A stretch of 64,000 nt of DNA from Methylocapsa acidiphila B2. GTDB taxonomy: Bacteria > Pseudomonadota > Alphaproteobacteria > Rhizobiales > Beijerinckiaceae. Numbering within the stretch: the stretch's first letter is position 1; each line of letters opens with the position of its first letter. The DNA lies in the NCBI RefSeq assembly GCF_000427445.1, contig NZ_KE386496.1:2897004-2961003 (forward strand), read 5' to 3'. Positions 46,427 to 55,577 of this stretch are shown here, one piece after another. A program made the position numbers and the translations under genes. Under the pieces are notes generated by a model, which saw nothing but the letters and a program-made list of their open reading frames with translations, made no database searches and was not told where the DNA came from.

Positions 46427-47146
46427 ATGGGGATTTCTCTTAACAATAATCGCGCGCCTGTCAACGATAATCCTTCGAGCTTGGCTCAAGGCGAATTCTG
46501 CGCGGTTAACTCGAGCGACGAAGTGCGCTCGCAGGCCATCTTTCCGGTCAATGTCGCCATCGCCGACAAAAATCCCATGGTTCTCAACGCGCTGGAGAAT
46601 CTGCTCACGCGCGACAAGCGCTTCAATCTCCTGTTGAGCGCCACTGACGGCGAGCGCTTTCTCAGCAAGATCGGACGCTTGCCCATAGCGCTCGGCGTGA
46701 TCGGCTGGGAATTGCCGTTACTGCACGCGCGAGACGTCTTGCACGCGCTCTCGAAACGTCCCGAAGCGCCCAAGATCGTCGTCTATAGCGGCACCAAGGA
46801 TCCAAGCGCGCCCGCCGACACCTTGCGGCTCGGCGGGGCCGGCTTCGTCAGCAAACTGTCGCCGCCCGAACGGCTGCTTGAGGTCTTCGCGTCGGTGGCT
46901 GCCGGCGATATGGTGTTCCCCTTCGTTGACATCCAAAAGGGCCGCTCTGATCCCTTGGCTGGCCTGACGCACAGGGAGCGCGATCTACTCGCCGCGCTCG
47001 AATCCGGGCAAAGCAACGCCCAACTCGCGAGGGAGTTCGGCGTCTCGATCAATACGATCAAGTTCCATCTGCGTAATTTGTTCGGAAAGCTGGACGTGCG
47101 CAATCGAACCCAGGCGATCTGTCATTATCTCGAAATGAAGCGCTGA
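46427..47146 (+). CDS. Atypical LuxR/NarL-type response regulator without the phospho-acceptor Asp
   Basis: 239 residues. After about 40 low-complexity residues there is a receiver-like domain (about 41-160) with Asp 47 of the acidic pocket, the Ser/Thr position in VVYSGTKD and Lys 143. The position of the phosphorylated Asp, four before Pro 97 in GVIGWELP, is Gly 93. The C-terminal LTHRERDLLAALESG to KFHLRNLFGKLDVRNRTQA is a canonical LuxR helix-turn-helix. So it binds DNA but is probably not controlled by ordinary phosphorylation. No histidine kinase gene is near. Targets unknown. Confidence 0.85.
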   Translation: MGISLNNNRAPVNDNPSSLAQGEFCAVNSSDEVRSQAIFPVNVAIADKNPMVLNALENLLTRDKRFNLLLSATDGERFLSKIGRLPIALGVIGWELPLLHARDVLHALSKRPEAPKIVVYSGTKDPSAPADTLRLGGAGFVSKLSPPERLLEVFASVAAGDMVFPFVDIQKGRSDPLAGLTHRERDLLAALESGQSNAQLAREFGVSINTIKFHLRNLFGKLDVRNRTQAICHYLEMKR

Positions 47147-47366
47147 TCTAACGCGGGCCAGTCTCGAGTTTCCGCGCGCACCGACGGCTGGCTCAATGGG
47201 GCCGACAGAACCCATCCGATGCGGCAAAGATGGCTGCGGCCGTCGCCGTTCGTCGCGCGTGCCGTCATCGCGCTTTTGCGAATTGCCCGGCGCGTCCCCA
47301 TCTTAAGTGCGCCCTAGCCGGGCGAACCCACGGGTCGGGGCGCGATCGCGATCAGCAAGAGGGCGC

Positions 47367-47981
47367 ATGTCTTCATCGACCAAAACCGCCGGTTCATTCA
47401 CGTCACAAGCCGACGCCGAGGGCGGCCGCCAGGCGGCCCGCGTCGTGACGCTCCGGGACAGGGAACATTATGTTCTCCGGGAGCTCGGTCCTGACGATGA
47501 GCCGCTTTTGCGCGAAATGTTCGCGCGCGCGTCGCAGGAAGACATTCATTTCCGATGCTTCGGCGCCATGCGCGGCTTCGCGGAGGATATGGCCCATCGC
47601 CTGGCGCATCTCGATCCGAAGCAGGAATTCGCGCTCGCGGTCTTGACGCCGCCCGAGGCGGGCCGGGAAGAGATTCTCGGCGTCGTCCATCTCGAGAAGA
47701 ATCCCGAGGCCGAGACGACAGCCGAATTCGATATTATGGTGCGCGCCGATCTCAAGCAGCATGGCCTCGGTTATTTGCTGATGACGGAAGTTCTCCGCAG
47801 CGCGCGCCGGCGCGGGCTAGAAGCAGTCACGGGCATGATTTTACGGGACAATTACGTGATGCTGCAAATGGCCCATGAACTCGGCTTCGCGACCGAGTCC
47901 GTCGAGGATGATTTGGTGAAGGTCAAGGCTCCCCTCGCGCGGTCGCCGGTTTTCGACGACGCGGAGCTTGACGACGCTTGA
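47367..47981 (+). CDS. GNAT-family N-acetyltransferase
   Basis: About 204 residues. The N-terminal 35 residues are polar; the GNAT fold follows with YVLRELGPDDEPLL, the RLAHLDPKQEFALAV stretch that resembles the acetyltransferase domain of Pat-type protein acetylases, and a motif A region DLKQHGLGYLLMTEVL for acetyl-CoA. Pat proteins acetylate acetyl-CoA synthetase Lys, but here the cNMP- or ligase-like domain is missing, so the substrate is open. Start set at MSSSTKTAG, before which the frame is Arg-rich. Confidence 0.85.
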   Translation: MSSSTKTAGSFTSQADAEGGRQAARVVTLRDREHYVLRELGPDDEPLLREMFARASQEDIHFRCFGAMRGFAEDMAHRLAHLDPKQEFALAVLTPPEAGREEILGVVHLEKNPEAETTAEFDIMVRADLKQHGLGYLLMTEVLRSARRRGLEAVTGMILRDNYVMLQMAHELGFATESVEDDLVKVKAPLARSPVFDDAELDDA

Positions 47982-48125
47982 GGCCATAGCGCAGGTCAGA
48001 GGCGGGCCAAGCCCAGCCCGGCTGAACCGCGTGACGTCCAATTCGGCGAGATTCGATCGGCGTCCACGAGCAGAGCCTGTTTCCTCCCCTTTAAAAAAGC
48101 ATCGCGATCCAGCACGGCCGAGCGC

Positions 48126-49508
48126 ATGAAGGATGACGAAGGCAATCGCTTTTCCGCCCGGGCCGCGCGCTACGCCCGAGTCGGCGCGAATGTCGGCGGC
48201 GCGGCGGCCCGCATCGCGGGCGCGCGGCTCCTCGGCGCGGGGGACGCTCAATCCGGAAATGCGGCGGCCCTAGCGCGCGCGCTCGGTGGGCTCAAGGGCC
48301 CGATGATGAAGGTCGCGCAGATGATGGCTACCATTCCCGATCTGCTGCCCGCTGAATATGCCGACGAATTCCTAAAGCTCCAATGCGAGGCGCCGCCGAT
48401 GGGGGCGGCTTTCGTCAAGCGGCGGATGCAGGCGGAGCTCGGTCCGGATTGGCGATCGCGTTTTGGCGCCTTCGATCACCATCCGGCCGCGGCGGCGTCG
48501 CTCGGCCAGGTCCATCGCGCGAGCGGCGCGGACGGCGCGCCACTCGCCTGCAAATTGCAATATCCCGACATGAGCTCGGCGGTCGAGGCCGACTTGAGCC
48601 AGCTTGGCGTGCTGTTCGCCCTGCATCGGCGCATGAATCCGGCGATCGACACGAGGGAGGTGGCTGAGGAAATCGCGGACCGAATCCGGGAGGAGCTCGA
48701 CTATGCCCGCGAAGCCAAGCATGCCGCGCTCTATCGCCGGATCCTGGCGCCGTTTGAAGAGATCCGCGTGCCCAGCGTGCGGCTTGAACTTTCGACGGCG
48801 CGGCTTCTCACCATGGATTGGCTCGAAGGCGAGAAGCTCCCCAGCTTCGAGCAGGCGGAGGAAAGCGCGCGCAACGACATCGCCCGCGCGATTTTCAAGG
48901 CCTGGTGGGTCCCGTTCAGCCGTTTCGGGGTGATCCACGGCGATCCGCATCTCGGCAATTACACCGTTATCACCGCATCGAACGGCTCGGATAAGGACGC
49001 CCGCGCTATTGGCGGGATCAATCTGCTGGACTACGGCTGCATTCGGATTTTCTCGCCCAAATTCGTCGGCGGCGTGATCGATCTCTATGAAGGCTTGCTT
49101 CACGATGATTTCGCTCGCGTCATGCACGCCTATGAGACTTGGGGCTTCCAAAATCTTAGCAGGGAGCTCGCGGAAATTTTGAATGTCTGGGCGCGGTTCA
49201 TTTACGCCCCGCTCCTCGAAGACCGCGTGCGCACCGTGGCGGATGGCGTCGCCCCAGGACAATATGGCCGCCGAGAGGCGTTTCAGGTCCATCAGGCCTT
49301 GAAGAAAAAAGGGCCGGTTCGGGCGCCGCGGGAGTTCGTGTTCATGGACCGCGCCGCGATCGGTCTCGGCGGGGCCTTTCTGCGTCTCGACGCGCGGCTC
49401 AACTTTCATCGCCTATTCAATGAGACGATCGGCGCTTTTTCTCAGGAGGCGCTGACCGAACGGCAGTCCGCCGCGCTCGTCGCCGAAGGGCTCGATCTGC
49501 CCGCCTGA
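48126..49508 (+). CDS. ABC1/UbiB-family atypical kinase
   Basis: 460 residues. The family motifs are present: GPMMKVAQMM, where KxGQ has Ala for Gly as in many alphaproteobacterial members; AAASLGQVH, the Ala-rich nucleotide loop; the catalytic HGDPHLGN and the LLDYGC form of DFG. In UbiB and ADCK proteins this fold supports ubiquinone synthesis or lipid handling rather than protein phosphorylation. No other ubi genes are nearby; no clear membrane helix is seen. Specific role unknown. Confidence 0.9.
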   Translation: MKDDEGNRFSARAARYARVGANVGGAAARIAGARLLGAGDAQSGNAAALARALGGLKGPMMKVAQMMATIPDLLPAEYADEFLKLQCEAPPMGAAFVKRRMQAELGPDWRSRFGAFDHHPAAAASLGQVHRASGADGAPLACKLQYPDMSSAVEADLSQLGVLFALHRRMNPAIDTREVAEEIADRIREELDYAREAKHAALYRRILAPFEEIRVPSVRLELSTARLLTMDWLEGEKLPSFEQAEESARNDIARAIFKAWWVPFSRFGVIHGDPHLGNYTVITASNGSDKDARAIGGINLLDYGCIRIFSPKFVGGVIDLYEGLLHDDFARVMHAYETWGFQNLSRELAEILNVWARFIYAPLLEDRVRTVADGVAPGQYGRREAFQVHQALKKKGPVRAPREFVFMDRAAIGLGGAFLRLDARLNFHRLFNETIGAFSQEALTERQSAALVAEGLDLPA

Positions 49509-49827
49509 CGCGCCATCGGACCGAAGAGATACATGCAGCCGATAAGAAATCGCTTAAACGTCAAACGTGTGACCGCGTTCCCGCAGGTTGATCGCGGAGA
49601 ACGCGCGCTTTCGGGCGGCGGCTCTGGCGCAAGGCCTTTGTTAACAATTTAGGTTTTTGCTAACGCGGCGCTCGCCGCAAGGCTGCGGGTTGCAGTCGCC
49701 GAAAGACCAGAAATTAGGCGTCTCGCCGCACAAGATTTTCGCGCTTTCGTTGCGCTCCCCCCTTGCAAGGAGGAAGAATCATTGCGAAAGCTTGGCGCCA
49801 TGCAGCTCCGCAGAAGAGGCAGGCGCA
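49509..49827. other. Intergenic region before the cytochrome oxidase peptide and pnt operon
   Basis: About 320 bases; no gene recognised. It probably carries the promoter of the downstream unit. Confidence 0.5.
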
Positions 49828-49977
49828 ATGGCCGATGATCACGCTCACTCCGCAGGTCCGACCGACCCGGATTTCGCCGAACATGTCAGAACCTATCGGA
49901 TGTTTCTGCAGCTGGTGAAATATACGGCCATTGGCGTCGCCGTCCTCCTCGCTTTGATGGCCTTCTTTCTGGGTTGA
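49828..49977 (+). CDS. aa3-type cytochrome c oxidase subunit IV family peptide
   Basis: 49 residues with one membrane span (YTAIGVAVLLALMAFFLG) at the C-terminus, preceded by a polar stretch (FAEHVRTYRMFLQLVKY). The FAEHVRTYRMFLQLVKY-type helix and length are those of the alphaproteobacterial subunit IV domain. In Rhodobacter and relatives such a gene often lies upstream of pntA, as here, 105 bases before pntAA. It helps assemble or stabilise the aa3 oxidase in the inner membrane; the other subunits are not nearby. Confidence 0.88.
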   Translation: MADDHAHSAGPTDPDFAEHVRTYRMFLQLVKYTAIGVAVLLALMAFFLG

Positions 49978-50081
49978 TTTCCGTGCGTAAATGCTTTGCG
50001 TTCGTCGGATCGGCCTGAGCCGAGGCCTGACCCGACAAGACCCGATCCCTTTCAGGTTCGACGATCTTTTCGGAGTTAAGC

Positions 50082-51221
50082 ATGCGCATTGCTGTTCCCG
50101 CTGAAACTGATCCTGGCGAAACCCGCGTCGCGGCGACCCCGGACACCGTGAAAAGCCTGATGGGGCTCGGCGCCAAAGTCTCGGTCGAGACCGGCGCCGG
50201 ACTGAAGTCCGGCATCCCGGACGAGGCCTATGCCGAGGCCGGCGCGACGATCGCGCCCTATGCTCAGGCCGCGGTGCAGGACGCCGATATTATTTTGCGC
50301 GTCCGCCGCCCGAACGCGGAAGACCTTTCCGGCGCTCTGCCGGGCGCAGCGGTCATCGCCATTCTTGATCCGCATGGTCATGTGGACGCGCTGCAGTCTC
50401 TCGCCGCCGAGGGCGTCTCGGCCTTCGCGATGGAGCTGATGCCGCGGATCACGCGGGCGCAATCCCTCGACGTGCTTTCGAGCCAGGCCAATCTCGCGGG
50501 CTACCGGGCCGTCATTGACGCCGCCGCCGCATTCGGCCGCGCCATTCCGATGATGACGACGGCCGCAGGCACGATCCCGCCCGCGAAAATCTTCATCATG
50601 GGCGTTGGCGTCGCGGGCCTTCAGGCGATCGCGACGGCGCGACGGCTGGGCGGCATCGTGACGGCGACGGACGTCCGCCCGGCCACGAAAGAGCAGGTGC
50701 TCTCGCTCGGCGCCAAATTCATCGCGGTCGAGGACGAGGAATTCGCCCAGGCGGAGACGGCAGGCGGCTACGCCAAGGAAATGTCGGCAGAATATAAGGC
50801 GAAGCAGGCCGAGCTTCTCGCCTCCCATATCGCCGCCCAGGACATTATCGTCACGACCGCGCTGATCCCGGGTCGCAAGGCGCCGGTCCTGATCACGGCG
50901 GACAATGTTCGCTCGATGCGGCCGGGCTCGATCATCGTCGATCTCGCGGCCGAGCGCGGCGGAAATTGCGAGCTGACCAAGCCGGGCGAGACCAACGTCA
51001 CCGAGAATGGCGTGACCATCATCGGCCATTTGAATTTCGCCGGTCGCCTGCCGGCCAGCGCATCGGCGCTCTACGCCAAAAATCTCTTGGCCTTCGTCGA
51101 GACGCTGGTCGACGCCGAGTCCGGCGCGCTGGCGATCAATTGGGACGACGAGCTCGTCAAGGCGACCTTGCTGACGAAAGACGGGGCGCTGGCGCATCCG
51201 AGCTTTCAAGCCGCGTCCTGA
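50082..51221 (+). CDS. pntAA: NAD(P) transhydrogenase subunit alpha part 1 (NAD-binding)
   Basis: 379 residues, the soluble domain I. It starts MRIAVPAETDPGETRVAATP, has the dimer-linking RQD-loop-like segment and the nucleotide-binding KIFIMGVGVAGLQAIATARRLGG (GVGVAGLQ at about residue 175) and ends near PSFQAAS, before the membrane part. It binds NADH on the cytosolic side of the proton-pumping transhydrogenase. The membrane half of alpha is a separate gene in this lineage. It is first of three genes with short gaps. Confidence 0.95.
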   Translation: MRIAVPAETDPGETRVAATPDTVKSLMGLGAKVSVETGAGLKSGIPDEAYAEAGATIAPYAQAAVQDADIILRVRRPNAEDLSGALPGAAVIAILDPHGHVDALQSLAAEGVSAFAMELMPRITRAQSLDVLSSQANLAGYRAVIDAAAAFGRAIPMMTTAAGTIPPAKIFIMGVGVAGLQAIATARRLGGIVTATDVRPATKEQVLSLGAKFIAVEDEEFAQAETAGGYAKEMSAEYKAKQAELLASHIAAQDIIVTTALIPGRKAPVLITADNVRSMRPGSIIVDLAAERGGNCELTKPGETNVTENGVTIIGHLNFAGRLPASASALYAKNLLAFVETLVDAESGALAINWDDELVKATLLTKDGALAHPSFQAAS

Positions 51222-51266
51222 ACCGCGCGCGCAAACCGACACAAGTCCACTGAGGAGGGAGACGCC

Positions 51267-51704
51267 ATGGCTACGGGAATCGACCAAACAGCGCTCGACA
51301 AGCTGCAGGCGGCAGCTAGCGCGGCGCAGAAGGCCGCCGAAAGCGCGCAGGCGCTGGCCGATCAGCTCGCAGTCGGCGCTGCGGCGGCGAGCGGCGGGGC
51401 GATCGATCCCTTCGTTTTCCGGCTCGCGATCTTCGCGCTCGCCGTTTTCGTCGGCTATTATGTCGTCTGGTCGGTCACGCCGTCCCTGCATACGCCGCTT
51501 ATGTCCGTCACCAATGCGATTTCCTCGGTGATTGTGGTCGGGGCCCTGATTTCGGCCAGCGTCGCCGTCGGGCAGAGTGAAGATGACGGAGCTGGAGCGT
51601 CCCGCTTCTATGGCTTCATCGCCCTCATCCTCGCCTCGGTGAATATTTTCGGCGGCTTCCTCGTCACCCAGCGCATGCTCTCCATGTTCAAGAAGAAGGG
51701 CTGA
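51267..51704 (+). CDS. pntAB: NAD(P) transhydrogenase subunit alpha part 2 (membrane)
   Basis: 145 residues. After an Ala/Gln-rich N-terminal helix of about 40 residues ([17 protein letters not shown]), three or four membrane helices follow: [35 protein letters not shown] and [18 protein letters not shown]. It forms domain II part of the proton channel with PntB. It lies 45 bases after pntAA and 4 bases before pntB. Confidence 0.95.
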   Translation: MATGIDQTALDKLQAAASAAQKAAESAQALADQLAVGAAAASGGAIDPFVFRLAIFALAVFVGYYVVWSVTPSLHTPLMSVTNAISSVIVVGALISASVAVGQSEDDGAGASRFYGFIALILASVNIFGGFLVTQRMLSMFKKKG

Positions 51705-51708
51705 ACCG

Positions 51709-53109
51709 ATGAACGCCAATCTCGCGGCTCTGCTCTATCTCGCTTCGGGCGTGCTTTTCATTCTGGCCTTGCGCGGCCTCTCCTCGCCGGAAACGGCGCG
51801 CCAGGGCAATCGCTATGGCGTGATTGGCATGGCGGTCGCCGTCCTGACGACGCTTCTCTATCATTTGCCTGCCGGCTTCGGGTCCTTTGTCTTGGTGCTG
51901 ATCAGCATCGGGATCGGCGCGGCGATCGGCATTTGGAGGGCGCGCACCATCCAGATGACGGCGATGCCTCAACTCGTCGCGCTGTTCCATGCTCTGGTCG
52001 GCCTCGCCGCCGTGTTCGTCGCGGCGAGCGCGCTCAATGCGCCGCAAGCCTTTGGCCTCGGCGCCCCGGACGCCATCCACGCCGGCAGCCTGATCGAAAT
52101 GGCGATCGGCGCCGCGATCGGCGCGATCACTTTCACCGGCTCGGTGATCGCTTATCTGAAGCTCGACGATAAGATGACCGGCCGCCCGATTCTGATCGCC
52201 AACCGCCATGCGATCAATATCGGCCTCGGCATTCTGCTCCTGATCTTCGCCATCGCCTTCTCGGCGACCGAGGCTCATTTTGTCTTTTGGCTCATTGTCC
52301 TGGTCGCGCTGGCGCTCGGCGTCCTGCTGATCATTCCGATCGGCGGCGCGGACATGCCGGTCGTGATCTCGATGCTCAATTCCTATTCGGGTTGGGCGGC
52401 GGCGGCGGTCGGCTTCACGCTTGGCAATCTGGCCCTGATCATCACCGGCGCGCTTGTTGGCTCGTCCGGCGCGATTCTGTCCTATGTCATGTGCAAAGGC
52501 ATGAACCGCGGCTTCGTATCCGTCATTCTCGGCGGCTTCGGCGGCGAAGTCGCCCCGAAGGAGGCTGGCGCCGCCGAGACCCGTCAAGTCAAGCAGGGTT
52601 CGGCCGAAGAAGCCGCCAAGCTGCTCGGCAAGGCCAAGAAGGTGATCGTCGTGCCGGGCTATGGCCTGGCCGTCGCCCAGGCCCAGCACGCCTTGCGCGA
52701 GATCGCCGACGTGCTGAAAAAGAAGGGCGTCGAGGTCAAATATGCGATCCATCCGGTCGCCGGCCGCATGCCGGGCCATATGAACGTCCTGCTCGCCGAG
52801 GCCAATGTGCCTTATGACGAAGTCTTCGAACTGAAGGAAATCAATCCGGAGTTCAGCGAGGCCGACGTAGCCCTGGTCATCGGCGCGAATGACGTCACCA
52901 ATCCGGCCGCCAAGACCGATCCGTCCTCGCCGATCTACGGCATGCCGATCCTCGACGTCGAGGAGGCCAAGACCGTGCTCTTCGTCAAGCGGGGCTTGGG
53001 ATCTGGCTACGCCGGCGTGGAGAACGAATTGTTCTTCCGCGACAATACGTTGATGCTCTTCGGCGACGCCAAGAAAATGGCCGAAAGCATCCTGCGGGCG
53101 CTGGACTGA
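51709..53109 (+). CDS. pntB: NAD(P) transhydrogenase subunit beta
   Basis: 466 residues: nine membrane helices (to about residue 265) and a C-terminal NADP-binding domain III (about 290-466) with VVPGYGLAVAQAQHALRE, the inverted Rossmann loop, and AIHPVAGRMPGHMNVLLAEANVPYD, diagnostic for PntB. It uses proton flow to make NADPH from NADH. The gene overlaps no other and ends 16 bases before a hairpin (53125-53148) with a TTCG loop. Confidence 0.96.
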   Translation: MNANLAALLYLASGVLFILALRGLSSPETARQGNRYGVIGMAVAVLTTLLYHLPAGFGSFVLVLISIGIGAAIGIWRARTIQMTAMPQLVALFHALVGLAAVFVAASALNAPQAFGLGAPDAIHAGSLIEMAIGAAIGAITFTGSVIAYLKLDDKMTGRPILIANRHAINIGLGILLLIFAIAFSATEAHFVFWLIVLVALALGVLLIIPIGGADMPVVISMLNSYSGWAAAAVGFTLGNLALIITGALVGSSGAILSYVMCKGMNRGFVSVILGGFGGEVAPKEAGAAETRQVKQGSAEEAAKLLGKAKKVIVVPGYGLAVAQAQHALREIADVLKKKGVEVKYAIHPVAGRMPGHMNVLLAEANVPYDEVFELKEINPEFSEADVALVIGANDVTNPAAKTDPSSPIYGMPILDVEEAKTVLFVKRGLGSGYAGVENELFFRDNTLMLFGDAKKMAESILRALD

Positions 53110-53124
53110 GCAGGGCTTTGCCTT

Positions 53125-53148
53125 CGGGCGCCGGTTCGCCGGCGTCCG
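53125..53148. terminator. Hairpin with TTCG loop between pntB and hisN
   Basis: CGGGCGCCGG (53125-53134), TTCG loop and CCGGCGTCCG (53139-53148) form a 10-bp stem with one G-T pair. No T run follows, so it may end transcription only weakly or stabilise the 3' end of the convergent pntB and hisN mRNAs. Confidence 0.6.
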
Positions 53149-53172
53149 AAATCTCGGCTCCTTGGCTGGCCG

Positions 53173-53970
53173 CTAGCCCCGCAAGAGCTTCAGGGCTTGC
53201 TCGTGAAGCTTTCGGTCGCCGCAGGCGACGACATCGCCGCCTCCCGTCGCGTCGCCGCCCTTCCAATCGGTCACGACGCCGCCCGCTCCTTCGATGATCG
53301 GAATCAGCGGCGCGATGTCATAGGTCTTAAGCCCGGACTCGATCACGCAATCGACATGGCCGGCGGCGAGCATGGCGAAGGCGTAGCAGTCGCCGCTATA
53401 ACGCGACAGACGCGTCTGGGCCTCGACCCGACGGAATGCCTCGAGTTGCGGCTCGGCGTAGAGGCTGGGCGAAGTGGTGAGCAATGTGGCTTTGCCGAGA
53501 TCCTCGCAAGATCTGGCCGTCAGCTTGCGCTCGATGATCTTATGGTCGTGTCCTGGGCCGCGCCAGACCGCCCCTGCGCCGTCGCCGATGAACCGCTCTT
53601 GCGTGAAGGGCTGAACCATCATGCCATAGGTCGGCCGCCCATTGTGCAACAGGCCGATCAAGCTGCCCCAGATGGGCAAGCCGGCGATGAAGCTCTTGGT
53701 GCCGTCGATCGGATCGAGCACCCAGACATATTCGGCGTCGCTCCTCACTGAGCCGAACTCTTCACCGATGACGCCGTGATGCGGAAATGTCCTCTCGATC
53801 AGCCGCCGCATCGCCGTTTCCGCCGCGTGATCCGCTTCGGTCACCGGATCGAAGCTTCCGCCGATATTCTTGTCACGGGCGGAGAGCGCGGTCCGAAAGA
53901 AAGGGAGAAGCATATCGCTGGCGACGTCGCCGAGCCTCTCGACGAAGGCTGCGAAATCTACGGCTGTCAT
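53173..53970 (-). CDS. hisN: Inositol-monophosphatase-family phosphatase, probably HisN
   Basis: 265 residues. The metal-site motifs are FDPVTEADHAAE, GEEFGS with Glu, and WVLDPIDGTKSFIAG (DPIDGT), with GCYAF-like SGDCYAFAMLAAG and a late Asp in YDIAPLIPIIEGAGG. The GTKSFIAGLPIWG form fits the histidinol-phosphatase branch rather than SuhB, so histidine synthesis is likely. The start at MTAVDFAAF has a GGAAAGG RBS. It is convergent with pntB. The sRNA candidate lies 260 bases upstream on the opposite strand. Confidence 0.85.
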   Translation of the reverse strand: MTAVDFAAFVERLGDVASDMLLPFFRTALSARDKNIGGSFDPVTEADHAAETAMRRLIERTFPHHGVIGEEFGSVRSDAEYVWVLDPIDGTKSFIAGLPIWGSLIGLLHNGRPTYGMMVQPFTQERFIGDGAGAVWRGPGHDHKIIERKLTARSCEDLGKATLLTTSPSLYAEPQLEAFRRVEAQTRLSRYSGDCYAFAMLAAGHVDCVIESGLKTYDIAPLIPIIEGAGGVVTDWKGGDATGGGDVVACGDRKLHEQALKLLRG

Positions 53971-54217
53971 GAGCGGCCTTTCCTGAGCCGAATGGCGTTT
54001 CCGTCGAATCTGGTAGGCCGATCGATGGACGAACGCCATGAAGGACAGGGCATTTCTGTAGGGTCGGGTTCGAGCAGGCTGACGCAAAACGCCGCAGCGG
54101 TTCGTTCAGACTTGGCAATTTAAGTAAAAAGAGCGAAAAAACATAGCCTTAACCGGGCTTTATCGCGGCCGAAAAAAATAGGTCAGTAGGCCTTGCGTTT
54201 TGTGCGCTGCACGTGCA

Positions 54218-54223
54218 TATTAT
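54218..54223 (+). promoter_or_regulatory. Candidate -10 element for the suhB/MmgR-like sRNA
   Basis: TATTAT at 54218-54223 is a good -10 box; a -35-like TTGCGT lies at 54193-54198, 19 bases upstream, a spacing longer than ideal. It would start the sRNA near 54230. The box match is good but the spacing makes it uncertain. Confidence 0.35.
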
Positions 54224-54231
54224 TGCGGTGC

Positions 54232-54316
54232 GGCAATGATCTTGTCGCCGATGCCCTCCTTGGGCGTTTCCTCCCTTGACTTGGGCCGCTTGTGCAAACA
54301 AGCGGCCTCTTTCTTG
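54232..54316 (+). ncRNA. suhB/MmgR (alpha-r8)-like small RNA
   Basis: About 85 bases ending in a terminator: GGCCGCTTGT (54284-54293), GCAA loop, ACAAGCGGCC (54298-54307) and a TCTTTCTT tail. Before it lies a C/T-rich region with CCTCCTTGGGCGTTTCCTCCC, the paired unstructured CCUCC blocks I recall as typical of the alphaproteobacterial suhB/MmgR RNA, which binds Hfq. The neighbouring inositol-monophosphatase-type gene is also the usual context, from which the suhB name comes. Ends are approximate. Confidence 0.7.
54284..54315 (+). terminator. Rho-independent terminator of the sRNA
   Basis: A perfect 10-bp GC-rich stem closed by a GCAA tetraloop and followed by TCTTTCTT. It is part of the sRNA candidate and marks its 3' end. 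The adjacent gene on the same strand begins over 300 bases further on. Confidence 0.85.
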
Positions 54317-54642
54317 TCCAGACCACAGGACAAGGCGTCTTTCTCGGCGTTTCATCCCCGCGTGGCCGCGAAAAAGGCGATCGACTTTTTCGACATTTAG
54401 AGATCGAATAATGTCCGACGCCTCAAAAGAGCAGGCTCCAGCTTATTGATCGGGAGCGAGTTCTTCTCGATTGGGCGATTCCATCCAATCGAAACGCGCC
54501 TAGCTCTAAAGCACATCGCTTTTGGACGAAAGCGCGAAACGCTTCCTTGCGAATTATCCCCAGCTTGCGCAGGCGTCGGCGTGGAGCGGCCGCCGCATCT
54601 CAAACGGCGCGCCGGGGGCCGGCTTATCTCGGAAAGGCGCAG
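54317..54642. other. Intergenic region before the EamA transporter
   Basis: About 325 bases after the sRNA terminator. The frames here have no RBS or recognisable domain. Nothing is seen. Confidence 0.5.
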
Positions 54643-55557
54643 ATGATCGTCCCGAATTCGGGGCTTTGGGCCGTTTTCACCATTGCGGCCGCCGGAGCGC
54701 AGACCTCGCGCAACGCAATGCAGCGCGAGCTCGTCGAAACGGTAGGGTTGGCCGGCGCGACCTATGTGCGCTTTCTTTACGGGCTGCCCTTCGCCGCCGT
54801 CTTTCTGGCGGGGGCGTGTTTGGCCAGCGGCCATCCGCCCGATCCGATCTCGCTCGTGGCATTCGCCCTGACCGCGCTCGGCGCCGTCGCGCAAATCCTT
54901 GCGACCGGATCGATGCTCGCGGCCATGCGCGACCGATCCTTCGTGGCGACCATCGCCTATACCAAGACGGAGCCTATTCTCGTCGCCCTGTTCGGCTTGA
55001 TCGCGCTTGGCGACCGCGTCAGCGCGCTCGGGGCGCTCGCGATTATCGTCGCGACGATTGGCGTGGTCCTCCTATCATGGCCCAAAGGTTCGAAAGCTCG
55101 GGACGAGCGGGACAACGCCGGGCTGCGCCCCGCGGCGCTTGGCCTCGGCGCCGCCGCCGGCTTCGCCCTGTCGGCCGTCGGCTATCGCGCCGGGATCCTC
55201 GCCCTAGGCGGCCCGAGTTTTCTGCTGGGCGCCTCGACCATTTTGGTTCTGGCTCTCCTCATTCAGTCCGCGCTGATCATCGGCCATCTCGCCCTTTTCG
55301 ACAGGCCGCTGCTGAAAAACCTGCTTGTAGCTTGGCGTCCTTCATTGTTCGCCGGGCTCATGGGGGCTTGCGCTTCTCAATTGTGGTTTTTGGCCCTCGC
55401 CCTCGAGACAGCCGCGCGCGTGCGCGCATTAGGGCTCGTCGAGGTCGTTTTCGCGCAGATCGTCACGCGCAGAATCTTCAAGCAGGCGCCGTCATGGCGC
55501 GAACTCGGCGCGATCGCCTTGATTGTTCTGGGCGTCGCTTTGCTGCTCGCGGCGTGA
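54643..55557 (+). CDS. EamA/DMT-family transporter
   Basis: 304 residues with ten membrane helices in two EamA repeats. The first repeat ends with ALFGLIALGDRVSALGALAIIVATIGVVLL, the second with a matching VEVVFAQIVTRRIFKQAPSWRELGAIALIVLGVALLL, of which the ALGDRVSALGALAI pattern is a typical EamA end. Members export amino acids or other metabolites; the substrate is unknown. The start at MIVPNSG has a GGAAAGG RBS; an upstream Arg-rich extension was left out. Confidence 0.88.
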   Translation: MIVPNSGLWAVFTIAAAGAQTSRNAMQRELVETVGLAGATYVRFLYGLPFAAVFLAGACLASGHPPDPISLVAFALTALGAVAQILATGSMLAAMRDRSFVATIAYTKTEPILVALFGLIALGDRVSALGALAIIVATIGVVLLSWPKGSKARDERDNAGLRPAALGLGAAAGFALSAVGYRAGILALGGPSFLLGASTILVLALLIQSALIIGHLALFDRPLLKNLLVAWRPSLFAGLMGACASQLWFLALALETAARVRALGLVEVVFAQIVTRRIFKQAPSWRELGAIALIVLGVALLLAA

Positions 55558-55577
55558 CCCGCGCTCTAAGAGCGTCT

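Noticed and set aside
50076..51719. A 547-residue minus-strand frame opposite pntAA and pntAB
   Set aside because: It is antisense to a strongly conserved operon and has no recognisable domain.
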